A program made the position numbers and the translations under genes. The notes beneath the pieces were generated by a model. That model made no database searches. It was not told the DNA's origin and saw only the letters and a list, made by a program, of their open reading frames with translations. Shown in pieces: positions 11,437 to 22,406 of a DNA stretch of 64,000 nt. The number at the start of each line of letters is the position of its first letter. Position 1 is the stretch's first letter. This DNA comes from Armillaria gallica (Eukaryota; Basidiomycota; Agaricomycetes; Agaricales; Physalacriaceae). The stretch covers positions 6,944,001-7,008,000 of the forward strand of contig JBANDB010000002.1 in assembly GCA_037576215.1 (NCBI GenBank), written 5' to 3'.

Positions 11437-13596
11437 CTAATAGCTATAAATGATGTGAGAACTAGTTGATAAAGCAGAATCGTCACGATAGGAAACGGCG
11501 AGTCCCTCAAGATTAAACAAACGAGGGAGGCCTGAAGGAATTTGGACTAAAGGATCATGAAGTCGTGTTGGGACAGATCTATCCCATTTCGACTCTGTCG
11601 TTGGCATATTTTCTGTCATATGGAGAGACGCCGTGATATTTAGAAGAGTCGGTCGATCCTGAGGTTCATAAGCCCAACACTCTGTCATGACTTCCCGCCA
11701 CAGCTCAGCATGCCCGGTCGACTCCAGGTGCTTCGGATACGGAGGATGCTTCTTATCGACGACGACATTCATGGCAACGGCGCCATCATTGAGGCCGTTC
11801 CAGGGTATTGTCCCATCAAACACCTTATAAACGGTCAGAGCTCATTATGAGCGACTTGCTTGAGAACTACATACCTCAAAATACACGCAAGCAAGTGAAT
11901 ATACATCAGCTGAAAAGCTGTTTGGGCTACCCTTGAGGACTTCTGGTGCTTGCCATCTTACGGTGCCACCCCTCCGCGACGACGACGACGAAGTTGCAAA
12001 GGTTGTGGTACCCATCACGAAGGATATACCGAAATCTGCGATAACCGCCCTGCAGTCATCGGTGATCAATATGTTATCCTTGTTTTGGTTTAGCAAGATA
12101 TCATCTGAGAAATATGCTCCAAATGCACCCCTTTGAGATCTCCATGTATGATGGATAATGTGTGCAGATAGTTCATACCGCGCGTAATATCTAGAGCCTA
12201 TTTGCTTATCAGAAATTGCTGATATAAATAGGGAAGTTGGTCAGTTCTTACAAGTTTGTGTCGATCTGGATCATCAGTTTTGTTCATGTATTGACGAAGA
12301 GATCCATTCGGCATGAATGGCGACACGAGACAGTAGGTAGAAGGGGCAGAATCACGATAAATGCCATAGAAAGGTAGAACATTGAGGTGATCGCACTGCC
12401 TCCAAATGACGGCCTCTCGCCTCACCCGCTGTAAAGGAGATGTTAGGCTGATTTAAGTCGTGACGATAAATCAATAACAACTTACTTGCAGAACATTCTT
12501 AATATCATTGTCACTTGTGAATATCCTTGCTTGTTTGACTGCCACCTCAACTCCCTCGACCTGTCCTCTCCATAGCTCACCAAAATGCCCTAGAGCGAAA
12601 GGATAATCTCCCGTCTTTTTGAAACCTCTAAGTGCGAGACAGCAAGGTACGCAATCGTGAATACGTGTCAACTTGAGAGAGGTTTTGAGAAGAGTGCGCT
12701 TGGGTATCATTGCTAGACCCGGTACATCTAGAAGCTGGCCAATGGTGAACTACTCATGAAAGGCTTTGAAAATATATGAGTATCAACATGCTTACATCCT
12801 GAAGGAAGTCCAAAGTACACTGTGCTTCCTCCACTGATAAATTGAGTAGTTGATCGTGTATATTTGATTCGGAAAGGACGTCGGTGACTTGCTTCACTAT
12901 GCTGTTTACACTGATATTCACGCCATGCCCCGGTTCTGAGCTTGGTCTGTCCAAAAGCATGTCTAAAAGAGCCTGGCCTTGCTATTGATACGCAAACTCT
13001 GGCGGGGTAGATTTAGACCCACCTCGTCTCCTTGGTTCTCATCAGTAGGTCTAGCCCGCTTCGTCACTGGAGACCAGTCCAGCATCGCCCGTTTGCGCTT
13101 AAGTCTCGAGGATATGTCGCGGGGTGGCTGTATGCCCGCAATTCCAAAATTGTCGGTACTTTCTGTCGTCGTTCCCTGCGGGGTAGTGATAGTGATTGTA
13201 TTCGGAAATATGTCTATGCGATGCCCAGCTGGGAGGAACATGTTGAATGCTCTGACGAACCCAGGTTCCCCGTGGAATAGCCGCGATATCTGTTGGATGA
13301 CGCCAGCAGTATCGATGCTGAGGGAATGAGAAGAGTGAAAATGCCATAATCACTAACACTACCGTTACAACGCACATTTGGTTTTTTAAATCCCCTATAA
13401 TAGCCAAAAAACCATTGTAGACCTCCGGCTTGTCTTGGAACTGGACCTTGAATGCATCCATGTAGTCTAGTATATTATCCGTGAAGTTCAACGGCCTCCT
13501 AGCCTCGGTGTCAGCCCTCACCGGCCTCACCCTAGACCTTTGGATTGAACGGAACTTGCGCCGTGGCTCCCCTGGACCAGTAGCTTGTGTCGGCAT
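11437..13596 (-). CDS. Protein kinase (TKL-like) with N-terminal Sin3-type PAH domain
   Basis: ATG at 13596 gives a protein whose first about 120 residues match a paired amphipathic helix: NILDYMDAFKVQFQDKPEVY, an intron at 13375-13318, then AGVIQQISRLFHGEP and FNMFLPAGHRIDIFP. A basic segment SSRLKRKRAML may be a nuclear localisation signal. After a short helical linker (exon from 12972) comes a kinase domain: GHFGELWRGQVEGVEVAVKQ with the ATP-binding Lys, catalytic loop IIHGDLKGDNILI, DFGIS, the APE segment APEVLKGSPNSFSADVYSL and C-lobe WRE...ECWAYEPQDRPT. All joins are GT-AG introns of about 50 nt. HGD in place of HRD is usual in mushroom TKL kinases. PAH domains normally bind transcription-factor helices in the Sin3 corepressor, so this kinase may be recruited to chromatin-associated partners; that is inference. 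The gene looks intact. Confidence 0.85.
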
Positions 13597-14050
13597 CTTC
13601 AGTTTCGGTGGATGACGGTCGGTGTACTAGATGTATACGGCGCCAATTTCCACAGCTGGGTGGCGGTTCTCGTTGGCTGAGCATTTGTACTTATTTGACA
13701 ACCGGGTGAGATCTTCTCGCTAATCACTTTGTAGCATTGCTATATGCTTCGTCGCCGTCAGTTCGACGTTTGGTAGGGAAATACAGACGTTTATTGATTC
13801 TATTTTAAGTGGGCAAGTTGTATTACTAATCCAGTAGCGGCGGAAGCCGAGTCCCCGATTCTTTCCTTTTTTAAATATCAGCAATTGTTGACTTTCTTGC
13901 GTCTTTTTCTTACTGCTGCAATATGTAGTGACTACACGGGCCATTACTCAACATCTATGTCTTTGAAGGGTAAAATCATACCTCGTTCGAAAAAGCTCGC
14001 TCGGTGGCGGCCTTCGCCGCCACCAGCTCGCATTTTCTCACTCGGTTTGT
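13597..14050. other. Intergenic with a dispersed repeat and a GC-rich hairpin
   Basis: About 13784-13826 matches 17328-17368 (both contain GACGTTTATTGATTC followed by a similar AAGTGGGCAAG-type segment). The hairpin at 14003-14024 is listed separately. Nothing else is recognised. Confidence 0.5.
14003..14024. other. GC-rich hairpin
   Basis: GGTGGCGGC (14003-14011), loop CTTC, then GCCGCCACC (14016-14024): a perfect 9-bp stem with a 4-nt loop, flanked on each side by AGCTCGC. It lies just outside the left arm of the inverted-repeat element. Role unknown; it could be part of that element's end or a chance structure. Confidence 0.5.
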
Positions 14051-14255
14051 TTACAGCTCTTTTCATAATTATGCGGAATCCCCGTTTTGAAAAATCTGTA
14101 TGGTCTTGTTTGCATCACAAGATAGCCTAGTCTGCAATCGCTAAGGGGGTTGACTCTCGACCACGATTTTTTCATCACGTGCAAATCATGTGCTGTGTAG
14201 TACAAAGCAAATTAACTCATTAAGAGGCGCCTCCGCCTACCTAAAAATCAGTATT

Positions 14256-14609
14256 ATGGGTGACTTAGACGCGTCATCCGATATCTTTTACTTCAATTCC
14301 TCCGAAGGGATCAAATTATGCCGACAAGTTGCCCGGCCGGTCCTAGAATATGACCCTCATGACTATTCGCTTGACATTGCGACCGAGATCATTGATGGAC
14401 AGGACTGCCTCGTTCGTGCAGCCTGCGGATCTGGGAAAACGGGAATCATGGCGCTTCTAACCATTGTCATTGTGCATTTTGGAGCCAATCCCGGCATTGT
14501 TCCGCCGACCTTCCCGAAGAAGTTTGTCAACAATCCAGCCATTATTGTGATATGCCCCACAAATGCGCTCGAAGTGGCATTCCGGGTGTCGACGCAGCGG
14601 TGGAGCTAA
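14256..14609 (+). pseudogene. RecQ/DEAD-like helicase N-terminal fragment
   Basis: The frame from ATG 14256 encodes a helicase motif I loop RAACGSGKTGIMALL preceded by IATEIIDGQDCLV, then a motif Ia-like strand AIIVICPTNALEV, after which similarity stops and the frame ends at 14609. RecQ-like and DEAD helicases of this type are expanded in mushroom genomes. Motifs II to VI, including the DExH box, are not found downstream, and the sequence beyond 14600 is repeat-like. I read it as a captured or truncated 5' gene fragment inside the inverted-repeat element. Confidence 0.7.
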
Positions 14610-14775
14610 AAATCGTGCCAGGTTCGTCTCCGAGAGGATGAAGTCCTGCAAGACCGGGAGTAAAGGAATGAAAGGTATTTGGAGACATGGGAACGGCATG
14701 AATTGGTGATACATTGCTGAAAGATAGTCTGAGTGGATTCCGTTCATGATTTCGAGGTAGTTGGGAGCCCATAAA

Positions 14776-15033
14776 TACTGTATGTACTTGTATGAATGAA
14801 ACGGGGTACGCCTGCGTTACGGATTTGTGGATGAAACGAGACCGATATCTGGCGTTACGTTTCTTCAATAGGAAACCAAACACGATGCCAGCCTGATGGC
14901 TGGCCGAAAATTTGGCTTGTAACGCTCCCCAGGGATGAAACGCGCCCCCGTTACGCATTACAATTGCGGTTTTAGGAAACGAAACGGCCCCAGCGTTACG
15001 CGTTACGTTTCATTCATACAAGTACATACAGTA
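14776..15033. mobile_element. MITE-like element with 28-bp terminal inverted repeats
   Basis: Positions 14776-14803 (starting TACTGTATGTACTTG) are repeated exactly in inverse orientation at 15006-15033. Both outer ends finish in TA, so the arrangement fits a CTGTATG... inverted repeat flanked by a TA target duplication, as made by Tc1/mariner transposases. The interior contains repeated GTTACG-type motifs and no coding frame. It is nested in the larger inverted-repeat element. Confidence 0.7.
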
Positions 15034-16008
15034 AGTTAAATAGAGGTAACGACACTAAACGAAGTTGGATTCAACAGAATCGCGCGCGCGGTAGCTGGTC
15101 ACATGATTTTGTCCGAATAAGGTATAAGTTCAAAAAATCGTGGTCGAGGGTACACGGTGTGTCCGCTAGCAGACTCTTATTTCAAATCTCGACTGCTTGC
15201 CTGTCAAGAGATAAGAGTCTGCCTAGGGAGACTAAAGATAGCCCAGTGCGAGAACTATTGCTTTTTTATTGGCTCAATTCGTTGTCTTGCATCCCGCCCT
15301 TGCTCATTCAATACATTTGACCATCAACGCAATAAACAGTGTGCCATTATGATACTTATTGGGTGCAAATTTGCCGCTATCTAACCGCAAATCCAAGGTC
15401 CCGACTCCCATGATCACATCTAATTTGCGTGGCGACTCGCCGCATCCGCGCCTAGTTCAACATCAATGAATACATGCGCTGTGAGTCTACTGCAGTTTTC
15501 CGGAAGTCATAAATAAGGAGCAGGCGGAATAAAATACCTCTGCCGGTGCTCAGAGTATTCCTAGGGCCGTGACTGGTAGCACTATTGGGAGTCCAACGCC
15601 GCAAAGTGTATCTTGCAATAAGATATTCATAGGATCCTCGTTGCCCTTGCAAATACATACCGAATAATTAGGGTCTGTAAGAGAGAGTCAAGATAGATAG
15701 AACCTCGGTGTCTCGTCAAGAGTCGAAGTGAACGACGACTCAGACGAGCATTGAGTCTTGACCAATATCCCAGGTTCGTCACGCACCCAGGATCCCACCT
15801 GTACAGTATATTTGGGTATATGGCATGCCAGAGGAGCAGATACAGCCGGTAAAGGTCTTCAGATGCAGGAAATAGGCATTGTAGCATAGGCGGGCACGTC
15901 CAGGGCATGACATAGTGGGAAGAGAGAGAGCTGGGACCGTGTGAACCAAACATGAGCACATAAGATTTTCAAAACGGGGATTCCGCATAATTATGAAAAC
16001 AGCTGTAA

Positions 16009-17011
16009 CTTTGTTAGTTATTCAAGTAAAGAATACCTTGGGAATACTATGCACATAACCCTAGGCCAACATAAGATATAGGATGAAAGAAGATGGGTAA
16101 GTGGGCAAGGCAGGAGCCTCAAAGGCAGTGCACAATTAAGACAAAAAACGGCGAAGAAAGATGGAGGATACGGTGGGATTCCATAACAATGGCCAGCAAC
16201 TTAGAAAGACACAAGCCAGGAGTATCAGCCCAACAAGGAGAAGGAAACGGAGAAGGAAGTGCTACAAAAAGGTGGTAAAAGTAGACAGAGGGAATGAAAA
16301 TTAAATATTCTTGCGAAGAGGCCTATGCTAGCCTGAGCGATACTCTTTATAAGCAAGCCAATCTCCCCAACCAATAGGGAAAAATCGGAAAGAGAGCCAC
16401 AGCGGCAATCAGCTTCAGCCACTCGGCATGACAGCCGAAGCATGCCGGATGCTCGCCAATCACCACAAATTTGTAAGCCAACCCGGAGTATAGCCCCTGT
16501 CCAGACAGTTTGGCACTACTCACGACCAGTTACGTTTTTCTACAACCCTCTGTCGTTTCCTCATCCTTCGGAAAGAATCGGGGAGCTATGACGCGGTTAT
16601 GGCGTAGAATCACGTTACTAGGTTGGCGAGCGTAGACCCACAGAGACCTACACAAGCAAGGTGACAACCGCCATGTCACTAGCGGTCGTCATGGACGACA
16701 TTGATACCTTGCTGAGCGGTTTCACGCTCTGTTTGGCCTATGTTAACTTTCCGTCTTCTACCTTTACCTATCTTCCATTTTTGTGTCTACATATTTTTCA
16801 ACGACGTCGTTCTTATTTAAGAATGTAATCATTGACATTCGGTTCAAAAGTACAGTACAAAGAGAAGTATTAAATTACAAGGTGACTGAAATACAATAAC
16901 AAGTCGGTCGGACTGCTCCTTCAGACCCGATATTTCTTCGGAGCGGATTATTGACATCATTTAGTCGTTCACGAGAATCGAGATCTAGAGTACAAACTTG
17001 CAACAAAAACG
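16009..17011. other. Intergenic, repeat-bearing
   Basis: Contains one copy of an about 85-bp direct repeat (16578-16660) and the second copy of the repeat seen at 8740 (16677-16815). Some coding-like sequence on the minus strand at about 16890-17000 (reading LDSRERLNDVNNPLRRN) adjoins the small gene at 17012-17307 and could be a further exon, but I could not find a splice that keeps frame. Confidence 0.4.
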
Positions 17012-17450
17012 CTATGAGCTCCGATGGCATTTTTTGACTTCTTCCATTGACACAGGACCATGCTCTTCAATAATGTAAATTTGACGGATGTTGTCTTGTA
17101 ACATTTTATTGCATTGTGAGATGTAAAAATACATCGCACCACGTCTCTCGGTGATTATCGGTGGAAGGTGAATCTGTTAAAATTGAAGAACAGTTGCCTT
17201 GAAGTTGGAAAAATACTGACATCACATTTTTCTAACATGGTATGGATTGATTCAACGCTGAGGGAGTCCAGTAGTGAAGCGATGCCATCTCCATTGTGGA
17301 AGGTCATATTCGACGCTTAGGGAATAGAGACGTTTATTGATTCCATTCTGAGTGAGCAAGCTATATTACAAAGCCATGACGCGGATATGGCGTAGGATCA
17401 CGTTACTAGGTTTGCGAACGTAGACCCACAGACCTTGACAAGCAAGGTAA
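16578..17450. repeat. Pair of direct repeats (16578-16660 and 17369-17450) flanking a small gene
   Basis: TATGACGCGG...ATGGCGTAG...ATCACGTTACTAGG...GTAGACCCACAG occurs at both places with a handful of differences over about 80 bp. The two copies bracket the small minus-strand gene at 17012-17307. They could be LTR-like ends of a small element or the result of local duplication; no primer-binding site or reverse transcriptase is visible. Confidence 0.55.
17012..17307 (-). CDS. Small hypothetical gene, two exons
   Basis: ATG at 17307, exon 17307-17221, a well-formed 47-nt intron 17220-17174 (GTCAGT to AACAG), exon 17173 to TAG at 17012: about 82 residues. Segments include MTFHNGDGIASLLDSLSVES and MYFYISQCNKMLQDNIRQIY. 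No family is recognised. It may have a further 3' exon or be a fragment of a larger element-borne gene, because it lies between direct repeats. The case rests on the in-frame splice and protein-like composition only. Confidence 0.35.
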
Positions 17451-17610
17451 TTCGACGTTGAATTGCGTCCTCCCCTGCGATTTCTGGCCTCAGATTCCCA
17501 ATACTTCACGTCTTCCTTACTTCTGTGAATCCTATCGACCTCGCTCCCGCCCTCCGCGAGCACTTCACCCACCAAGGCCGTTCCTGCACCGAACCCGAGG
17601 TTGTTCTTCA

Positions 17611-18740
17611 TCATTCGCAATGGCCTCGTCCTCCCACACGGGCTTGATACCCGATGGTAATTTGAGCTTGAAGGCCTAGTTGAAGTACTGGCAAAGTGTT
17701 GAACTCGCCAATGACGCTTCGCCAGTCGAGTGAGAGAAGGTGCCGTGGAGGGTAGCGAGTTGGAGGCGGGAGTGTAGGAATTTTTATCGTAGGTAGATCG
17801 TCCAAAGATACAGCAGCAGTGCCTTCATCGGCATGCCTGGCGTCTTTGGATCCTCGATCGCCTTGACTTTCCGGCGGCTTCGCCAAACTCGGCACACGGG
17901 TCTTGATAGCGAGCCTAGTAGTAATCACATCCAGACTCGGGGCGTTCTCTTGACATTCCTCTTCTCCGACTGTCCCTCCAGGTGATTGTGCTTCTCCGGC
18001 TCCTCCACCATCAGCGATTCCCCGCCACTAAAAACCTCTACATCTTTCGTTGGGGCGCCACGACCTCGTCTCGCCGTATTTGTGCTCAACGACGTTAGTC
18101 ATCCTCAGTAACGACGACAGACTATCGTGGAATGCTGATGCAAGCAAAAGGGCGGCTGAGTGATGGCAGGTGATCCTTCGCCGAAGGGCGGGGAGTATCG
18201 TTGGTGCTCATAGTCAAAGACCAAGGCGGCGGTACAGTAAGCATCTTTGAGGCTTGCCGTGCAATGGAGTGGGGAGTGGCACTGGAACTGAGCTGGGTAG
18301 CTGTACGATTAGTTATCGGTAGTATGTTCACGGCTGTCTAGAGAAAAGATGAATAGACATAAGGGAGGGAAAAGGGTAATAGCATACCTGCTTCCGGTAA
18401 AATTGCGGGTTGCAAGCTTAACCTTGCCCAAGCTGCCAGCGCCCAGCGTCCTTGTGAGGGTATGTCTCCGAGAATACGCCTCTGCGTTCGATTTGAGGTG
18501 CCATCACTGCGACTTGCGTCTCTCCGTCGCTCTTCACCGATTGTATGCGTCCGATGATGGCGTGTGTCCGAGGTACTTTGGGTGTTCGAGGCGTTTGCAG
18601 GAGCCACGGAGGCGATACTATAGGCGGAAGGGGCATAGAAGCGGGCCTGTGATGGGCGGCAGAACCGGGTGAACGTGGCAGGTGGGTGAGAGTCCGGTTG
18701 TGGATGTGACGGCCTGAGGATTTGCATGTCAAAGTCGTAT
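17611..18740 (-). pseudogene. Degraded KIN1-like Ser/Thr kinase fragment
   Basis: On the minus strand about 18457-18392 reads LTRTLGAGSLGKVKLATRNFTG, a textbook glycine-rich loop of the KIN1/MARK group. A possible intron follows (about 18389 to 18340), and the next exon starts AVNILP where active kinases have AVKILP, so the ATP-binding Lys is Asn; further on comes SIARQASK, which resembles the region after VAIK in KIN1 relatives. After that the similarity dissolves: no catalytic loop or DFG was found down to 17611. Upstream is a low-complexity Pro/Ser/Arg frame. I read it as a decayed 5' kinase fragment; an unusual short protein is less likely. Confidence 0.5.
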
Positions 18741-20249
18741 CAGGCGGTGACCGTGTCTCTGTGCGACGGCGTGTGCACTACGACCCCCTCAACGTCCTCG
18801 GGTACTTGGCTGAGGTGGTCTGCAAGAGACGCCGGATATGCTGCTGCCATCGACTAGCCATGCGGTCGAATCAAAGCAACGTCTGCGCGCGCAGTAGACC
18901 GATGTCGTCATCGTCGAGAGTGGTGCAGTCCACTGCCAAGGAGGGGTGCTCGACAACCTATTTTTGTCACGGTGGTCGGTGGTAAAGGTGGTCGGAGCTG
19001 GCTGTCCGCCTGCCTAATTTCGTTGAGGGACAACACATCTCAACGCGCCGAACGAATACCAAAAAAAATGCATACCTTTCTGCTGAAACTAGCCATACGG
19101 CGACAGGTAACAGGTGTCTTCTTCGGACGTTGATCTAGCTCTGATCTCCTTGTGATAAAGATGTCTTGCGTTTCTCTGGCTCTTCACATGTCACAGACGA
19201 TAAGATTTCAGACTTTCGGTGTGGCCACTGCGCTGTCACCAGAAGTTATTTTCGAAAGCGAGGAATGAGGTAGATAAACCAGCAAATGCAGTTTGAAATT
19301 CACCGATTTCCCTTTTGGCTCTTACCACAATGCATCAAGCCCAAGTCCCAACACTGTTGCCACAAACCTGCTCACCGACAATAGCGACTCCGAACAACGG
19401 CACAGCGCCTGGTGGACAGGCGGCATTTCTCAAAACGATAAATGCAGAGATTATAGGTTTTCGTCGGGAGATAAATATACAATATTAATGTTGGCAGAGC
19501 AATCTGAAAGGCTTCTAGTGCGTTTTTTGATTCTGTTGTTGCTCAACGCTCTTCAGTCGATCACAGGGATACACGTCTATTCGCTATCATGAAACGGAAT
19601 CGTCAAGCTCTCGTTCACTCCGTGTCACCCTGGTCTTGTAAATTCATGGAATGCATCTCTTCAATTCTGCCTCGCCGTCGACGCGGACGTATCCCGTCAA
19701 CCTATCTGCACTCCCCTTAGAGAGTTCCTGTATTTTCGCGCACTTTGAATATACTTCGTTTATTTGCTCTCACAGTTGCACTTTGTCCTCTGATGGCATC
19801 ACCCTTGATAGAGAGACCCTCAACACTAGACGCACGCTTTGACCCAGTCCTATCACCAACGCCTATTAACAATCCGGGTGCGCAAAACCTTCATGTAAAG
19901 CTCTCGTTGAGGATTTCCGAGCAGGCAGTTTAGTAGCAGAAGCTCCCAACTCGCGCGAAATCCTCTATTCACCTGAAATTCTTCTCGTAGTGGTTCTGAA
20001 TCCTGCCGTGTTAGGCGAGGTTTCCTCGCCGGCAATTCTCCGTCACCAAACCGCTCGCAACTCTTGCGGCGGTGTCAATTCCTCTTTGGGACTGGGAGCT
20101 CTTGCTTGTTGACAATCCCCCAACAAGGTCATAACAGCGAACCCCAAACGTCAAGAATGTATCTGTTCCCGACTTTGATTCTGGGAAAATGAACGAACTT
20201 GTATCTCATCCAGGAGGTCCACACGCCCTCGAAATCGTGCCTCCTTACC
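18741..20249. other. No gene recognised
   Basis: Short open frames only. One at 19745-19933 looks like a secretory leader followed by a short peptide, but its only upstream start is TTG, so I do not call it. No repeat matched elsewhere. Confidence 0.4.
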
Positions 20250-21163
20250 GGGGATGTCCAATCCACATACCCGAAGAGCCTGTACTGCGACACCCCCTGG
20301 TCGACAGCATCCTTGCCATGCCTGTCGACTGCCCTATAGAGCCAACATCATGGCGGAAGAACGTGTGATTGCGGGTGTCCACACTTCACGTGTGCTATAC
20401 GCCTTCTTGGTACGATACTGCCTCTCATGTTTTTGATTCATCAGCCTCCGGGCGCTGGTTGTAGTGCGCTCAAGGTTCAGACAAGGGTACCCGATTTGGA
20501 TTTCAATCTTACAGGGGCTGGCTCGGGGGATTCGCTACTCTGAGGATCATTCTCTGAAGATACCCACGCTTGTGCTATCGCTACCACTACCCATCCGACT
20601 ACGAGAGCGAAGAGAAACGATCCTGCAAAGGGGCGGGGACTACCGCCAAGAGGAGCCATGCCAGAAAACAGCATCGTTGACCGGTGCATCTCAGGTACGT
20701 GTTACTATGCGTTCTCTATCTTGGGCAATGCGTTATCCTGTCGATATAGCACGAACGCCAAAATCTCTACCGCCATCCTACCGTCCCAAAGCGAGAACTC
20801 TTCGTCAATGGCTCCTATGTCGACGAGGGTGTTAGAGTGATTCAATACTGCTCGACGACTGTGAGGGACGCGAACACTATCTATTGTTTTTTCACGACGC
20901 AACTGACATCTCCCTACCTGATGGGATGTCGACGCGCGTGTTTCTCTTTCAGTTATGGCGATTGTCAGAGATCCTTGCTGTGTGCACAGGTTTGGGCGAC
21001 GAAGACCGCTGATATTGTTTCGGGGCTCGGTCCTGGTGGCTCGTTGTCTTCGCAGGTGAGTTTGTTGGTATCGTATATCGGCTCTGGATGTCTAATTACT
21101 CGTGGTACGTATTCCTTCCCCGTCAAACCCACCGATATTGAGGTCTTATCATGCATTTTCCAG
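20250..21163 (+). other. Unassigned coding-like segments
   Basis: Several plus-strand segments look translated but do not form a gene I can close. After an acceptor-like TATAG at about 20750, one frame reads HERQNLYRHPTVPKREL; after an acceptor-like GTTAG at about 20835, another reads LDDCEGREHYLLFFHDATD then FLFQLWRLSEILAVCT. They may be exons of one gene of unknown family or remains of one. No start or stop could be fixed. Confidence 0.3.
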
Positions 21164-21418
21164 GGTAAAATTTCACTGCTGATCTTTTCACGCAGGCGGA
21201 CTGCTATCACCGCTCATGGCCTGCAAGGTCATCTCGGAATCATGATCGTTTCGAACTACTATTCGAGGGGAGGGGAGGGGAGGGAGGCCATTATCACTTT
21301 CTTTGGTAAAATTTCCTAGCTGATCTCTTGACGCGGGCAGACCAGTCATTCGCCATGGCCTACGTGGCTAGATCGGAGTGACGATCTTTTCGAACTACCT
21401 TCTGAGAGGAAGGGAAGG
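21164..21418. repeat. Tandem direct repeat, two units, period about 141 bp
   Basis: GGTAAAATTTC at 21164 and again at 21305 starts two units sharing CTGATCT...ACGC.GGC.GAC, ...CGGA.T.A.GATC.TTTCGAACTA and a GAGGGGAGGG-type tail. The units are diverged, and the second carries stops in the frame that is open in the first. They lie just upstream of the kinase-like pseudogene. Confidence 0.65.
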
Positions 21419-21518
21419 TGTCCGGTAGTAGATGTCTTTTAGTAGCCGGCGGCTGGATCAATTTCAAATTCGCCAGCATTTATATCCCCGATCGCAACTG
21501 ACTCGAACAACCAACGAG

Positions 21519-22406
21519 ATGTCAACCTCAACGACAGTCCCAAGCCTAGAGAGCACATACTTCTCCGGGGCCATGCTGCAGCTGTATCTTCACCCGCCAC
21601 CAGATTGTCCTGAAGATGACCAGGGCTTCTACGAGGAGAATGCGTTTATCATGACCCAGATTGCAGATCGCCTGGACGCCTCCTTAGCTCGCAGCGTTCC
21701 CATTCCTCCCAGGACTGCTAGTCTTTCCATTGTCCTCGATAAGCGGCTTGTCTGCAGTACTCGACGCATTTCCCATGTCTGGACGGCTCATGTCCCACAA
21801 TCCTTCACCCAACGCCACATACCCATCGACCATGGTAGCAAAAATCTATGATCCAGTTTACTTCGGAGAGGCAGAATTCTTCGATCCATTCACCCTCCTC
21901 GATTTATCTGTCTCGCAGGAGACACAGGCGTACCAGCGTCTACAGAGCCTTTACGGCGCGAAGGTTCCGCGTTTCTATGGGCATTTTGTAGCTCCCCTAC
22001 CATCTCAACACAATAGAACTATTAACATCATCTTATTGGAGTACATCCATGGCAGGGACATACGAGACCTTGCTCCTCGGGAGAAGGCGGCGGCGCTGTG
22101 CCCCACGCACAAGGACACCCTCATCGATGCGGCCCTCCGGCTTTACTTCGACATCTATGCATTGGGAGTTGAACAGAAGGACATGCAACCCAGGAACGTG
22201 ATATTGCGTCCTAGGTGCAAACACGGATCGTTCTGCTCGACAAATGGATGCCCGCTGCGGATTGTAAGGATATGCAGATGGTAATGGTGGATTTCGAGGT
22301 GGCGGAATTCCCCGACCCGGATAGCCAGTTCAGTAATGCTGTGGCCCACGTCGATAAGGTAAAGCCATTGTATCACAAATATTGGTTAGCGAACTTGATG
22401 CCTTGA
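21519..22406 (+). pseudogene. Fungal kinase-like (APH/PK-like) gene, copy 1, frameshifted
   Basis: N-terminal part from ATG 21519 (MLQLYLHPPPDCPEDDQGF), then MVAKIYDPVYF with the usual Lys, FFDPFTLLDLSVSQETQAYQ, RFYGHFVAPLP, LLEYIHGRDIRDLAP, the catalytic-loop-like KDMQPRNVILR and VDFEVAEF in place of DFG. Two breaks are seen. Between about 21660 and 21730 the frame moves by one without an obvious intron. At about 22258, after NGCPLR, ten nucleotides present in the inverted copy at 53888-54440 are missing, which shifts the frame before KDMQMVMVDFE. The copy at 53.9 kb is intact there but lacks the 5' part. This family is large in mushrooms; some members may be pseudokinases, and here the HxD His position is Gln. 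Confidence 0.75.

Larger units (their letters stand above)
14051..16008. mobile_element. Putative 1.96-kb element bounded by inverted repeats
   Basis: The 46-nt segment at 14051-14096 (starting TTACAGCT, containing ATAATTATGCGGAATCCCCG) is matched in inverse orientation at 15963-16008 with very few differences, and weaker matching continues inward to about 14125 and 15937. Inside are a helicase gene fragment (14256-14609) and a smaller inverted-repeat element (14776-15033). No transposase frame was seen, so if this is a transposon it is non-autonomous. Possible short TTTGT sequences flank both ends, but a target-site duplication is not certain. Alternatively, the arms are two inverted copies of an unrelated dispersed repeat. 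Confidence 0.5.

Noticed and set aside
13994..14031. Viral-type terminal hairpin suggested by the GC-rich palindrome
   Set aside because: Only a 9-bp stem with simple flanks and no nearby replication gene; no basis for a viral origin.
18338..18732. Two long overlapping minus-strand frames rich in Pro, Ser and Arg
   Set aside because: Low-complexity composition; only the short kinase glycine loop has family support, and it lies in a third reading.
19745..19933. Possible small secreted peptide with a signal-like N-terminus
   Set aside because: The frame begins with TTG and has no in-frame upstream ATG; no splice support for a 5' exon.
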